This document shows positions 1 to 10,800 of a DNA stretch of 58,472 nt, piece by piece. The stretch lies in assembly GCF_001485415.1 (NCBI RefSeq), contig NZ_BCMQ01000022.1:1-58472 (forward strand), given 5' to 3'. The notes beneath the pieces are model-generated. The model worked only from the letters and a program-made list of their open reading frames with translations. It was not told where the DNA came from and searched no databases. How positions within the stretch are numbered: position 1 is the first letter of the stretch; the number at the start of each line of letters is the position of its first letter. The translations under genes and the position numbers were made by a program. This stretch comes from Myroides odoratimimus. Lineage in GTDB: Bacteria; Bacteroidota; Bacteroidia; Flavobacteriales; Flavobacteriaceae.

Positions 1-70
1 AATAATCCTTTCCTTTATTTCTCTTAAAATCAACTGTTTAATAATTTTGTCGTGTACTAAGAAATAAAAG

Positions 71-2686
71 TTATTTTGTTGTAACACTAAACAGCCAAGC
101 TAAAGCATTCGCTGTAAATTGTGAATTATAAACTGTCTGATTCGTTAAAGAAGGGGTTCTTCCGTATCCTGACTTACCTATAGGTCTATTATTACTATCT
201 ACTAAAAAAGGACAAATATTATCACTTCTCATAGCTCCGCTAGTTCCACTCTGTGAGTTAAAACCACCATCTCCTGCCCACACAAAATTAAGTTCTTTGT
301 GCCTAAATGCAAAAATATTACCATTCGAATCTCTAGACAGTACTTCTATATCATTTATTGCTCTTCCTAAAGAGTTTGGTTCTATAGCTATACCTGTTGT
401 AGCATCATCTCCTAATTTTTTATTGCGAATATCCCCAAATGGTCCATTTAAAACTGGATCATCAACATTAAGAATAGAACAAATAGTTCCTGAACGAGTA
501 CCTATATTTACAGCACTAATATTAGTTGTGCCTAATACAGCATTCAATAAATAATAAGTACTTGCATTATCATTTGCATCTGTTACTGCTAAAAGAGCCC
601 CTCCTGACCTAACATAGTTTGCTATTGCTATGGCTGCAGTCTCATTCATTCTTGTATTATAACCTATACTGATTAAAGCTGGGTTAGAAGTATTTATTTC
701 AGAGGCAACATTATTAATCGTCGAATCATTATTAACGATCACTGTAATACTTCCCTCCATAGCTACTGTGCTAGTAGGTAAAGATCCAAAATTATTTGGA
801 CTATCTATAAAAGCCTTAGAATGTCCTCTATCAAAACCGTAACCATAACTAGTTTTATTCGAGTAAGTCAACATTTTCTTTGAAGACAATGCTAATGTTA
901 CATCAAAACTACAAGTAGAAGCTCCTACACTTGTTGGCATATTAAGTATCATAGTCTTCTTATCATTATTTGTTGGTGTTCCTTTTCCATATAATACAAA
1001 AGCTGTATCATCTATAAAAATCTCCTTCTTTGTAAAAACTCCTTTTGCTTCAAAGTAAATACCATCAACAGTATTCGTCACAATATGATATTCGCCAGGT
1101 TCCACAACCTCCATTATTATAGTAACATAATTTGAGGCATTAAGTGGTGTACCAGCTCTATACTTACCGAATACTTGTTGATTGCCCGGAAAACAATAAA
1201 TTTTCAACACTGCTTCTTTAGATTTGACAGGTAAGTTATATACACAACTAGCACTAACAATATTCTCATTACTTGCAGTTGGATTATATTCTTTTATACC
1301 TTGAGAAGACATTTGTATAACCATAGGTAAAGTAGTCCCGCCTACCGTAGGTTTTCCTGTATTAACAATCGGTCTCATCTCTACCATCTGAATATCATTC
1401 GTAGCAACATTAAACTTAAAGTCAACTATATCAGATTCAAACTCTATCTTTTGTGTCTGAGTTGAACTAATTTCAATTACACCTCTTACTTTTCCTCTCC
1501 CTGTGGCGATAACCTTAACAGGTACCATAATTTTATGAGAAGTAGTTAATGGTTCATTCTTTAAAAACTCTCCAACAGAGGTCACTTTAGTACAATCAAT
1601 AATAACCTCAACCTTCGAAATTACTGCAAAATATGGATATACACTTGGTGTTTCACCTTGTTCTACTTTTACATAAGAATTACTAATAAAATCCAAATCA
1701 GTTTGCATAGGCCACGTAGGAGTACCATAACCATCCAATTCAATAATAGCCGTTTTACTACTAACTTCTTGAGATGTCAATGTTCTTGTTTTCTTAAAGT
1801 AAATCCCGTTAACAGTAGGGGTGGTAATTGTTACAACTCCACCTTGAGAAATATTATTAATAGTAACACGCATTTTCCCCGTAGTTTTAACGTCATTTAA
1901 ATCTACTCCCGTATAAAAGTTACCAATCTGCTCTACTTTAATTATATCATAAGTCAACGCTCTTTTCTCTACTTCATTACTAAGTGTGCAGGTTGCTAGT
2001 TTCTTATTCAGAAAGAACTTAATTGTATCCTTTCCACCAGAAACCCCATTAGTACGTTCATATCCTTTTACAGGAGTTCCATTTCCTTTTAAAACTAAAG
2101 TATAATCGCCTTTTTGAGGAAAAATACCACTAGCTAAAAAGCTATAACCATTCTCCTTCCCCGTATTATCATAAGCAATAGCCTGAATTTCATAAGATCC
2201 TGGTATACTAACACTAACATCGACTGTAATAACATTTTTTCTAGAATCTAAAAACACACCTTCAATATAGTCTCCTGTAATCTTTATTGCTCTACACTTA
2301 TCATCAGGTATAATAAATGTTGCAGGACCAACATCCCCACAGACATTCATCCATTGTTGACGACTTGTGTTATAAAATTCAACACACTCTATTGTTGTAT
2401 TATAAATAACCATTCCGCCTAGTAATTCATGACTAGGAATCCGCATACGTTCTGTTGTAGACATACGAGGCAATAAAAAACCTTTTTCTTTAGAATTTAA
2501 TTCTAAAAGGCTAAAATTCAATGGATTTAACGCATCAGAAGAAGAATCATCTGATATTTGGGTACCTTTTTCTGTCAATACCTGTGCTACACTTATCTGA
2601 GTTGGGCCTAACACATAGAAAAGGAGAATCAACAGTACAGTTCTGATGCTTTTATTTAAACTTATATGTTGTATCATAAACTTCAT
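71..2686 (-). CDS. Secreted modular surface protein with C-terminal GATase/ThuA-like domain
   Basis: I do not recognise a named family for the whole 871-aa protein. Residues 1-35 form a signal peptide (hydrophobic core TVLLILLFYVLG, probable cleavage near SVAQ). A KGxLLPRM module follows: LLEL at 60-63, GFLLPRM at 69-75, VIYNT at 93-97, and a W..VCG end near 112-117. The middle consists of beta-rich repeats with the recurring pattern NGIYF...G.FT....GTP. From about residue 615 to the end there is a globular domain with GPFGD (748), AGDGG (about 804) and a final NALAW; its alternating hydrophobic strands suggest a class I glutamine-amidotransferase/ThuA-like fold, without a visible Cys-His-Glu triad. 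It is the last gene of the unit starting at 6721 and a paralogue of the gene at 2747. A hairpin sits 10 bases before its ATG. There is no type IX sorting tail that I can see. Surface location is inferred. Confidence 0.6.
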   Translation of the reverse strand: MKFMIQHISLNKSIRTVLLILLFYVLGPTQISVAQVLTEKGTQISDDSSSDALNPLNFSLLELNSKEKGFLLPRMSTTERMRIPSHELLGGMVIYNTTIECVEFYNTSRQQWMNVCGDVGPATFIIPDDKCRAIKITGDYIEGVFLDSRKNVITVDVSVSIPGSYEIQAIAYDNTGKENGYSFLASGIFPQKGDYTLVLKGNGTPVKGYERTNGVSGGKDTIKFFLNKKLATCTLSNEVEKRALTYDIIKVEQIGNFYTGVDLNDVKTTGKMRVTINNISQGGVVTITTPTVNGIYFKKTRTLTSQEVSSKTAIIELDGYGTPTWPMQTDLDFISNSYVKVEQGETPSVYPYFAVISKVEVIIDCTKVTSVGEFLKNEPLTTSHKIMVPVKVIATGRGKVRGVIEISSTQTQKIEFESDIVDFKFNVATNDIQMVEMRPIVNTGKPTVGGTTLPMVIQMSSQGIKEYNPTASNENIVSASCVYNLPVKSKEAVLKIYCFPGNQQVFGKYRAGTPLNASNYVTIIMEVVEPGEYHIVTNTVDGIYFEAKGVFTKKEIFIDDTAFVLYGKGTPTNNDKKTMILNMPTSVGASTCSFDVTLALSSKKMLTYSNKTSYGYGFDRGHSKAFIDSPNNFGSLPTSTVAMEGSITVIVNNDSTINNVASEINTSNPALISIGYNTRMNETAAIAIANYVRSGGALLAVTDANDNASTYYLLNAVLGTTNISAVNIGTRSGTICSILNVDDPVLNGPFGDIRNKKLGDDATTGIAIEPNSLGRAINDIEVLSRDSNGNIFAFRHKELNFVWAGDGGFNSQSGTSGAMRSDNICPFLVDSNNRPIGKSGYGRTPSLTNQTVYNSQFTANALAWLFSVTTK

Positions 2687-2695
2687 TTTTTTGAT

Positions 2696-2726
2696 AAAAA
2701 CTAGGGAATCTATTCTTCCCTAGTTT
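2696..2726 (-). terminator. Hairpin with T-tract just before the last gene of the surface unit
   Basis: An 11-bp perfect stem (AAACTAGGGAA with TTCCCTAGTTT, 7-nt loop) is followed on the minus strand by TTTTTATC. It ends 10 bases before the ATG at 2686, inside what otherwise looks like one operon, so it may act as an attenuator rather than a full stop. Confidence 0.55.
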
Positions 2727-2746
2727 ATAATTTTTATTAACAAGGA

Positions 2747-5275
2747 TTACTTTTTATGTTCAATAACATAATCAATGGCCCAAGCCAATGTATTAGCATA
2801 TAAAACAGCATTATAAACAACACCATTATCTGCATAATTCTTTGGTTTAGGAACACCTTGACTATCAAAATTAGAAGGGAATATAGATAGATTCTTATAA
2901 TCTTTCTTCCCTATAAACCATCCGCCATCTCCAACAAACACAAACCCTAAATCACGATGTTTCATAGCCCAAATAGAATTAACATCTCCTTGTTTTGAAA
3001 CTAAAGGAACATAACTATTTGGCAAATTAGAGTAATACCATCCATTATGTGCATCATTCCCCATCACCTTACCAGATAAATCTCCAAAAGGCCCTTTTAT
3101 AATCGATTCGTTATTTGCAGAAGACAACACAGGATTCAGCATAGTATAATTATTAGACACACTAATACTACTACCTCCTACTGTTAAACCAGCTAACCTT
3201 TCTATAACATTCTTAGTATATGTTCTAGGTGTACTCTCATCTCCAATGATTAATACTCCTTTCTTATCACGTACAAATGCAACTAATACATCTTGTGTTT
3301 CTGTTCTGGTAAAATTATATCCTATTACATTGATAATAATATCCACATTATTGGAAGCAATGAATCTATCCAAATCAGCTCCTTGAGCATTAGTACTTAA
3401 TACTCTCACCGAATTCACTTTTACTGTTCCCATTGGGCCAAAATTAGTACTACTCTTAAGAATTGCTCCTCCAGCATAAACAGTACTACTATTGGCACCG
3501 TAATTTGTTCCACCTAAAGACAATACTACTATATCGTGTGCTTTTACTTGTGCAACTACAGAGCACAGAGACGAATTAGAATCTAATCCTTCTGCTATAA
3601 GATTAAACACTGTCAGTCCTCCTGTAGTAAATATTCCAACTGGATCTAAAGTCACTGTTGCTTTTCCTTTCATTCTATCCGAATCAGTAAAAACACCTGT
3701 TTTTGTAAAATAAACACCATTAACAGTATTTGTTTTAATTGTATAATTCTCTGCATACCCTACATTTACACTTACTTCAATACCATGTTTACCTGCTTGT
3801 AAAGGAGTATTTACCAAAAAATTGTTATTTCTACTAGTAGATCCATTTGAAAAAGCAAAAGCACTAGAACAATCAAATGTATAATTCTTAGAACGTTCCA
3901 CTACATTTATAACTGGAAAAGAAGAACAGAAAGCTCCCCCTGAATTAGGTGTTATAGTAGTAAACTCAATAGTTTTTGCTTTTACAGGAATCTTCACATA
4001 TTGTCCATTTTGCATCTCTGGATATAAGGTCACATACTGTACATTATCAGATCCATTAAAAGTCAAAGTTGTACTTGGTGCAACAAATTTCACAGGAGTA
4101 TCTGTTGTTCCTTTTATTATTCCATTTAATTCTATATCAACTATACCAGGCGCTAATACTTTTAAAGGAAGTAATATAGAGTTACTCTTAGTTAAAAAAG
4201 TATCTTCTTTATATTCTCCTCTCATTTGTATTTCATTAGTATTACATACTAATTCAAAACTAGTAGGAACTACTTTTACTTCAGCTGTAACGTTAGATGT
4301 TTTATTATTCTTTGAATTCGTAATAAACTTAAAAGTACTATTTACAACATTTATTGGAACTCCTTGCGCATATAGATATATCTCCGCTCTCCCTTCTTGT
4401 GTAAACTCTCCTGACCCGCTAAAACTAATACCATTTAGAGTCTCTGTACTTTGTACTCTCCAGAACCCTACCGTTGTCACATCAACAAGAACTTTAATTT
4501 TATTATCATTTGCATTTAAAGCAACTCCTTTATAAGCTGACCAAGCAACATCAACTGTTTGAGGTTCTACAAGTCTAAAATCTAACTCAGATGATTTCAC
4601 TTTAATACGTATAGAAGTACAAGTCGTATCTTTCTTACCATTTATCATAAAAGTAACTAGATCTCCTGGTGTTTCATTTGGTTCTAATGGGGTTCCAAAT
4701 CCTTCTAATGCAATTGAATAAACTCCTTTTGTTTCGAATATTCCTGATTTACTAAAAGAATACCCATTTGTTGTTACTGCACTAATATTATATGATCCTG
4801 TTTCTACCACATTAATTGTAATGTATAAAACATCTGTATCTCTTAAACTTTGGCCTTGTTTTAATTCTTTAGCTCCACTCGAATTTAAATAAACCTTAGA
4901 ACAGTCTAAAGTTAATTTTGCAGGAGGCAATGTTCCACATACACTAAGCCATTTATTTGCTGTTGTACTCCAATAGTTGATACAATCATTATCTGTATTA
5001 TAAATAACAAGTCCATTTCCTCTTACTTTATCGTCAATATTAATTTTATCCCTTTCAACGGTGGTCATTCTAGGCAATAGAAAACCTTTCGTAACACTTT
5101 CTAATTCTAAGATAGAATATGGAGCAGCAGTAGCATTTGTCACACCTGCAACAGAACCATCTTTTAACTTCGTCATATCATTTTGTCCAAAAGACAATGA
5201 AGCATTTACAAGAAATAGAATCATAATCAAAAGAACCGAATAAAACGAATCGATATGTAGTTTTTTAATTTCCAT
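2747..5275 (-). CDS. Secreted modular surface protein, paralogue of the gene at 71
   Basis: 842 aa from the ATG at 5275; the codon just before it in frame is TTG and is less likely as start. A signal peptide covers about residues 1-30 (VLLIMILFLVNASLSFG). The KGxLLPRM module is at 55-112 (SILEL, GFLLPRM, VIYNT, W..VCG). The middle has at least three beta repeats with the NGxxFxxxGxFT pattern. The C-terminal domain shares GPFGD (728), a GNDA element, FVFVGDGG (about 780) and a final NTLAW with its neighbour at 71, so the two are paralogues. The domain resembles an amidotransferase/ThuA fold but I see no catalytic triad; a sugar- or ligand-binding role is only a guess. It lies 21 bases downstream of the 474-aa leader gene and is very probably co-transcribed with it. 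Confidence 0.6.
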   Translation of the reverse strand: MEIKKLHIDSFYSVLLIMILFLVNASLSFGQNDMTKLKDGSVAGVTNATAAPYSILELESVTKGFLLPRMTTVERDKINIDDKVRGNGLVIYNTDNDCINYWSTTANKWLSVCGTLPPAKLTLDCSKVYLNSSGAKELKQGQSLRDTDVLYITINVVETGSYNISAVTTNGYSFSKSGIFETKGVYSIALEGFGTPLEPNETPGDLVTFMINGKKDTTCTSIRIKVKSSELDFRLVEPQTVDVAWSAYKGVALNANDNKIKVLVDVTTVGFWRVQSTETLNGISFSGSGEFTQEGRAEIYLYAQGVPINVVNSTFKFITNSKNNKTSNVTAEVKVVPTSFELVCNTNEIQMRGEYKEDTFLTKSNSILLPLKVLAPGIVDIELNGIIKGTTDTPVKFVAPSTTLTFNGSDNVQYVTLYPEMQNGQYVKIPVKAKTIEFTTITPNSGGAFCSSFPVINVVERSKNYTFDCSSAFAFSNGSTSRNNNFLVNTPLQAGKHGIEVSVNVGYAENYTIKTNTVNGVYFTKTGVFTDSDRMKGKATVTLDPVGIFTTGGLTVFNLIAEGLDSNSSLCSVVAQVKAHDIVVLSLGGTNYGANSSTVYAGGAILKSSTNFGPMGTVKVNSVRVLSTNAQGADLDRFIASNNVDIIINVIGYNFTRTETQDVLVAFVRDKKGVLIIGDESTPRTYTKNVIERLAGLTVGGSSISVSNNYTMLNPVLSSANNESIIKGPFGDLSGKVMGNDAHNGWYYSNLPNSYVPLVSKQGDVNSIWAMKHRDLGFVFVGDGGWFIGKKDYKNLSIFPSNFDSQGVPKPKNYADNGVVYNAVLYANTLAWAIDYVIEHKK

Positions 5276-5296
5276 CAATATTATTTTTAATGATTA

Positions 5297-6721
5297 CTAT
5301 TTTACTAATAATGCTTCTAACGCTTGCAAGCGTTTAGCCATTTCATTCATTTCAGTTTCTAACTTCTCAATGCGATATCCTTTTTTATTCAGCTCTTTTT
5401 GTTGATCAATAACATGTAAAAAGAGTTCTTCTGTCTTTTCTAATAGCTGAATAGATAATTCAGACACATTAAATGAGTAGCCTAGATCTGTTTTCTCTAA
5501 ATCTGCAATAGGAGTTATACCTGGTAGATGTCTATTCGTTCTAATAAATCTATCTACACTAGTTAAATCATAGAACTTATAATCGTATTTTAAATTAGAA
5601 TATCCTTCAAAATAATTATCAAATACATAGTCTGCATAATAGCTATTCGTAGCAGTTATACTACCATTTATTCTCAATTTTTCATTAGGTACTTTAGCTG
5701 AATCAGACTTTTCAGAATACCCAATTCCTACCCAACCATTGATGTAGATATCTTGGTTATTTTTAGTAGCCTGTTCTGTTGTATTAACAACGTACCAAGG
5801 TTCTTGAGCGATCTGATTAAACGAAATAAAAGTAGGGCTCTTTAATTCATCTGTATAGATTAATTGCTTCGTATTAATATCAGCTTTTAATGAAGTTAAC
5901 GTTTCTGAATTAGTAAAAATATCAGCTACATAAATAGTTGTGATATCCTTATTTTCATCACTATACACTAATGCTTTCCCCTTACTATTATAATCATCTT
6001 CTAGCTTTAATGATGTAACTGTTTCTATTCCAGAAGGACTTCCGTCACTTCCAATACCACCAAACAAATCACTCCCTTTAATATCTACAAGATCTTCCTG
6101 TTCGTTTTTATATACAAACTTCTTTGCTTTATAGGTTCTTAATAAAGAAGGTACAACAGGAGCATTAGGATCTATTTCTTTTTCTTTATCTACATGCACC
6201 TCCATCATTTCACCAGTAACAGGATTTTGTTCTAAATAAACATACATTGTTATCTCTTCAGGAGTCAAAGTAGTTAAGGTCTCAAATTTCCTAATAACCT
6301 CACTAAGTTTCATTGTTTCTTCTTCATTGGTATCTTTATTAATCCAGGTAAAGATATAATCACCTTTATCCTCAATAATTTTCACACTATTCGGATCAGC
6401 TATCTCCTTTATGTAGTGATTCAAAGTTGTATTAGAAACAAGAGTATTCCATTTATCTCCACTCCAGAAATAAAAACCTGCCAACATATCTTTAGTACCT
6501 GTATGATATACTATTAGACTATCTGGATAGTCTGTTCCTACTATTGTCAACTTATCTGTACTGTTTTTTAATTCAATACGCGGGATCAAAACTCCTTTAT
6601 TATTAGAATAAATTTCTAATTCAGATGAGTTATTGGGCAAATGGGTTCCTATTCCAGTCTGACCATACACACTACTAACTAGTGTAAAAATTATCATAAT
6701 AAGAAAATGCGGCTTTTTCAT
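5297..6721 (-). CDS. Secreted tail-fibre-like leader protein with C-terminal coiled coil
   Basis: 474 aa, first gene of the second surface unit. Residues 1-20 are a signal peptide ending at VYGQ. The mature N-terminus starts with TGIGT, then SELEI and KGVLIPRIEL, the KGxLLPRM-type module common in Bacteroidota secreted proteins. The first ~150 residues are nearly the same as those of the 375-aa protein at 11089. The middle is repetitive (TLTSLK..., VYSDENKDI, IYTDELK). The C-terminal third has GWVGIG, INGSI, NSYYADYVFD and HLPGITPI, a domain often found at the end of such proteins, then a coiled coil (LLEKTEELFLHVIDQQ to the end) that could trimerise it. Phage tail fibres have comparable architecture, but no phage genes are nearby. 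A surface fibre or adhesin role is inferred. Confidence 0.6.
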   Translation of the reverse strand: MKKPHFLIMIIFTLVSSVYGQTGIGTHLPNNSSELEIYSNNKGVLIPRIELKNSTDKLTIVGTDYPDSLIVYHTGTKDMLAGFYFWSGDKWNTLVSNTTLNHYIKEIADPNSVKIIEDKGDYIFTWINKDTNEEETMKLSEVIRKFETLTTLTPEEITMYVYLEQNPVTGEMMEVHVDKEKEIDPNAPVVPSLLRTYKAKKFVYKNEQEDLVDIKGSDLFGGIGSDGSPSGIETVTSLKLEDDYNSKGKALVYSDENKDITTIYVADIFTNSETLTSLKADINTKQLIYTDELKSPTFISFNQIAQEPWYVVNTTEQATKNNQDIYINGWVGIGYSEKSDSAKVPNEKLRINGSITATNSYYADYVFDNYFEGYSNLKYDYKFYDLTSVDRFIRTNRHLPGITPIADLEKTDLGYSFNVSELSIQLLEKTEELFLHVIDQQKELNKKGYRIEKLETEMNEMAKRLQALEALLVK

Positions 6722-7248
6722 TTTATTGTATTTTTTATAGTTAAATGTTAATTGTTTTGTATAAAATTACAAACAATTACAAACAAAAAACATAAAAAAC
6801 AATAACAAATATATATTTTTATATAAATAAAAATTAATACATAGAAAAAATGAAAAACAATCAATAAAAATTATTTTTTTAATAAAAAAAACTTATAAAT
6901 AGTTAAAAAAATACCAAAAAAATTAATAATTAAAATCAACATTTTACAATAAAACAATAAATACATCTAAAAAAAATATTTTTTAGCAGATCAAAAAACT
7001 GTAGTTTTCATTCTTTTACAATAAAACACCTCTCGCAAACAAATAGTATTATTTACTTTTTCACTTCTTCTTATTTAGCATAATCCCCCCTTCTTATATA
7101 CTTTTATAATTTTAAAACTTACATAAAAAAGAAGAGTCACCTCATCACAAGGTAACTCTTCTCAAAATTGTGTTATAAAAAATCACACTTTCGTGTCTCG
7201 TCAATCAAAATAATCAGAATTTAAACAATACTATCTTTCACTGACAGA
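6722..7248. other. Very AT-rich spacer between the two surface units
   Basis: 527 bases without a gene. Positions 6760-7000 are almost only A and T, with direct repeats of TTTGTAAT(T) on the minus strand just upstream of the 6721 start, where the promoter of the second unit must lie; I cannot fix a single -7 element. The terminator at 7125-7162 is the only other clear element. Confidence 0.6.
7125..7162 (-). terminator. Rho-independent terminator of the first surface unit
   Basis: A 13-bp stem (AGAAGAGTCACCT against AGGTAACTCTTCT, one mismatch that becomes a G-U pair in the minus-strand RNA) is followed by six T residues on the minus strand. It lies about 90 bases downstream of the stop codon at 7249. 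Confidence 0.85.
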
Positions 7249-7788
7249 TTACTCTGCTGCCCAAAAAGCCCACTCTTTACCATTAAAAACACACATCATA
7301 TTTGATTTTGTATCATAAACTATCGTACCTGTTGGTGGAGAAACTATGTTTAAATGTGGGCTTTCTACTCTAGGTAAAACCAATGCTTTACTTGGGCTAT
7401 CTAATACAAGAACTCCATCTATGGCCACAGAAGGGTCATTTCCTATTAAAATATTAGCACTTGCTATTTCAGTTAATTTATCTTGTGCTATTATATTTAC
7501 CTCACCTGTATTAATCGATAAATCTACCCATTGATTTATACCATTAGAGTACTTAATTTTTTTATCTATCACATCGTAAATTAATGTTCCTTCCGCTGCA
7601 CTAGTCGCAAGAGCGCTATTAATCTTAGGTAAAACTATACCTCGGGTATCATCATCAGGAAACTCTAGTATAGAGCTTGGAGATAAAAAATAATCTTTAC
7701 TCCCAATATTTACTTGTTGGCTCCATGCAGATAAAGGGATAATACCCACACAAAACAAAATATAACTAAAAAAAATCTTATTTTTCAT
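7249..7788 (-). CDS. Small secreted protein with two KGxLLPRM-type modules
   Basis: 179 aa with a signal peptide (about residues 1-24, ending LSAWSQ). The mature part is built of two copies of the module shared by the cluster: copy 1 has SSILEF, GIVLPKI, LIYDV and NQWVDL; copy 2 has GVLVLD, ALVLPRV, IVYDT and KEWAFW. Nothing else is present, so this may be the minimal form of the module. It starts 13 bases after the 1080-aa gene and is followed by a strong terminator, making it the last gene of the first surface unit. The function is unknown; a cap or adaptor of a surface structure is a speculation. Confidence 0.6.
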   Translation of the reverse strand: MKNKIFFSYILFCVGIIPLSAWSQQVNIGSKDYFLSPSSILEFPDDDTRGIVLPKINSALATSAAEGTLIYDVIDKKIKYSNGINQWVDLSINTGEVNIIAQDKLTEIASANILIGNDPSVAIDGVLVLDSPSKALVLPRVESPHLNIVSPPTGTIVYDTKSNMMCVFNGKEWAFWAAE

Positions 7789-7801
7789 TTTCTTCTTGTT
7801 T

Positions 7802-10800
7802 TTAATTGTCAGGGCATGATTGCACTATACAAGCCCATATTTTACCATTGTACAACTTCATACACTTATTAGTTGTATCATAAACCATCATCCCTGCTAT
7901 AGGGTTTGAAAACGCCTTAATCTGTGTATCAGTTAATCGAGTAAGAACAAATCCTTTAGATTTAGATTCTAAATAAAGAATTGCATTTATACCATCTTCT
8001 GCTAAAAGCTCTCCATTACTACGATCTAAACTAGTCATGATAACAAAATCAGCATTTTTCTTTACTATACTACCTTCTACTCCTGGATAATAACAAATTA
8101 AACTACCTCCACAGAATGGAATTGTTGGATCTAATACAGTATACGCATCATCCAAGCTCGAATTAATACATACATCCTCAGAATTTCCTATTAACTCTAT
8201 ACTTGCTCCAAAATCAACCACTTGAGCAATATCTGCATCAGGGACTTCACTAGGTTTAGTGTATTTATTTCCTGTTGCGGCTTCTATTATTGCTAAGAAA
8301 TCTAATGCCTGTAACTCATATGTTAATTCTAAGGTGCTTCCTCCATTAATATTTAAGCCTTCGACAATGTGCATTCCTTCTTCACTTTCTATCATTCCTT
8401 GTCCCAGATTAGATTGGAATTTATTAAACCTAAAGTCTTCATGATACATAAACATAATTCTCAAATCAGCAAATGTAACAGTTGGATTTGGGTTTTTTAC
8501 TTTAGCCTTAATTGTAATAATGCCATTTTCTTTATAACATTTATTCAAAACAGGCTCAATACTTATTTCAGGAGATAATACTCTAGGCTGATAAATCATT
8601 TCAACTTTAGTAGATGTACACGATGTAAAATTATTGTAATCACAACTCTCTATAGTCAGTACCTTATTCTCATTAAGACTTGTATATGTCAATTGTCCTC
8701 TATTTTCGTAGACTTTTGCTACTGCATCGTCTTTAAAACGTACCCTTGCTGTAATTGTAGTAAAAGTCATAGGGTCTAATTTAACCTTATCTATCTCTAG
8801 TTTTCTGGTTCCTTCATAATTATTGAAAATTGCATCATTAAAAGCACCTTCTGTAGACATCAACCCTCCATCAACCCAAAACATTCCTTCAGGTAATTCA
8901 TCCTCAATCTTAACATAACGGGGTTCACATGAATAATTCCACACTTTAAATGTATACTCAAAACCACTACATGAAACTACCTTTGCTGGTGCTTGTAATG
9001 TAAACTCTATCCCATCTGGATTAGGAGATGCAGGTCTTGGACAATTTAACTCAAAATCTCCAATTGCAATTCCTTGATATCCTCTTGACTTAGTTCTATA
9101 ATGAATTTTATGCTTTATTTCTATTCTTGTCACCTCATGCGGAAAAGTAACAACTGCTGCCCCATTTTTATTCGAAATACTAGACCGTTTTAATCCTGTG
9201 ACAATACCTCCACCAACAGAGAAAGTCTTTTTACTACTATTAGAACTACTCGAAATCACACCTCTATAAGTCGTATTACCACAATACCCTATTACCTCTA
9301 CCATATCGGTACTTGTACTAGTTTTATCTATTCCATAAATTTTAAATTTAGCAAAAGTAGCCCCATCCTTAAATGTAATATTTGTAATCGAATAGTTATC
9401 ATCACTTCCTCTTACCCCTCTAAATTTAGACTCTAAAAGAGTTCCATTAGACACTCTTGGATATTTTGACGCTTGCATAGAAGGGGTTTCCTTACCATTA
9501 CTATAGGTCTTATAAGTAACATCAAATCTCAATCCATTCGACACTGTTAAATTTGACATACTTTTTAATCCAGCAGTCCATTGGCGAGAACTAAAATTAA
9601 ACAATCCTGTTTCGTTTGTAGTACAAGCATTACATTGTGCCACGGCTGCATCTGCTCCAAAAGTTATATATAATTCGTCTCTATTAATTGGCAATCTGAA
9701 CAAATGCTCATCAAGCTCCCCTCCTATGTATTGTCCAGGAATAACAGCTAACCAATTTTGATTTCTAGCATCAGCTTCTGTTTTAGCTACCAACATTTTC
9801 ACATCATACCCTTGACCACTATAAGGAAAATCTTCTCCACCTGCTCTCACTTCTACTATAGTACTTCCTAAATTAGTCTTCCTAAATAACCAAAATTTAT
9901 CATCTAATATCTCACTATATCCACACCCATGATCATTTACTTTAGTAGAAGTATATCCTTGGCCAATATTAGTTCCCCAGTAGATTGCAGCATTATCTCT
10001 ATTTAATGGTTCCTCTTGAATTACCCCAAGTCCAACTTCAAACTCTGTTCCTATAGTATTTACTGTCAAAGCTGCCCCTGAAGCAGTAGAACGAGATACA
10101 GAAATACTCGTATTAGCATCATCTCTAAAAATACCTGCTACATTATTATGATACCCTAAACCTGTTCGCCCCCATGGCCAGAAAACACTTCCATAAGATG
10201 ACATATAAGCTGCATTATCTAATGTAATACCATATTTAGTTGCTAAATAACTCTCAATTTTACTTGTCTCAGCTCCATTTAACTTTCGATTGTAAACAAT
10301 AATTTCTCCTATTTGTCCCATAAAGAACCCTGAAGTCAAACTCGCTCCTCCAATAATAACTCCTTCATCTGGTTTTAAAGCCCCCTTAGCTGCTCCTGTT
10401 AATTTATTTCCTTTACTATCTAATGAATATTCTGTTCCACTGAACCTGAAAGTCACATAATTAGTTGCTCCTTCTGGCACATAAGTAGTCTGTAGAGCTG
10501 TTGTATTAATCTCATATCCACCATGTCCATCTCTAGCACTAGTAAGACGTACACGTCCCCCCGTTTCTTTTGGACTGAATCCAATAGAAGGTCTTCTTGT
10601 AGATTTAGATGAAGGATCAGTACTACCAAATCCCATATAGTACATCCTTTTCTCATTCTTTCCTTTTTCCGCAATATATACACCAAAAACAGTCAGTCCA
10701 TCAACAAATCCACTAATACCAAGAGGTGTAGCTAAAAATTGGCTACCATTAAACACCAATGCATTATTAAAATTCATTTTGTAACTTCCCTTTAATAAAG

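Noticed and set aside
10453..10686. 77-codon frame inside the 1080-aa surface gene
   Set aside because: It is a shadow in another frame of a clear gene.
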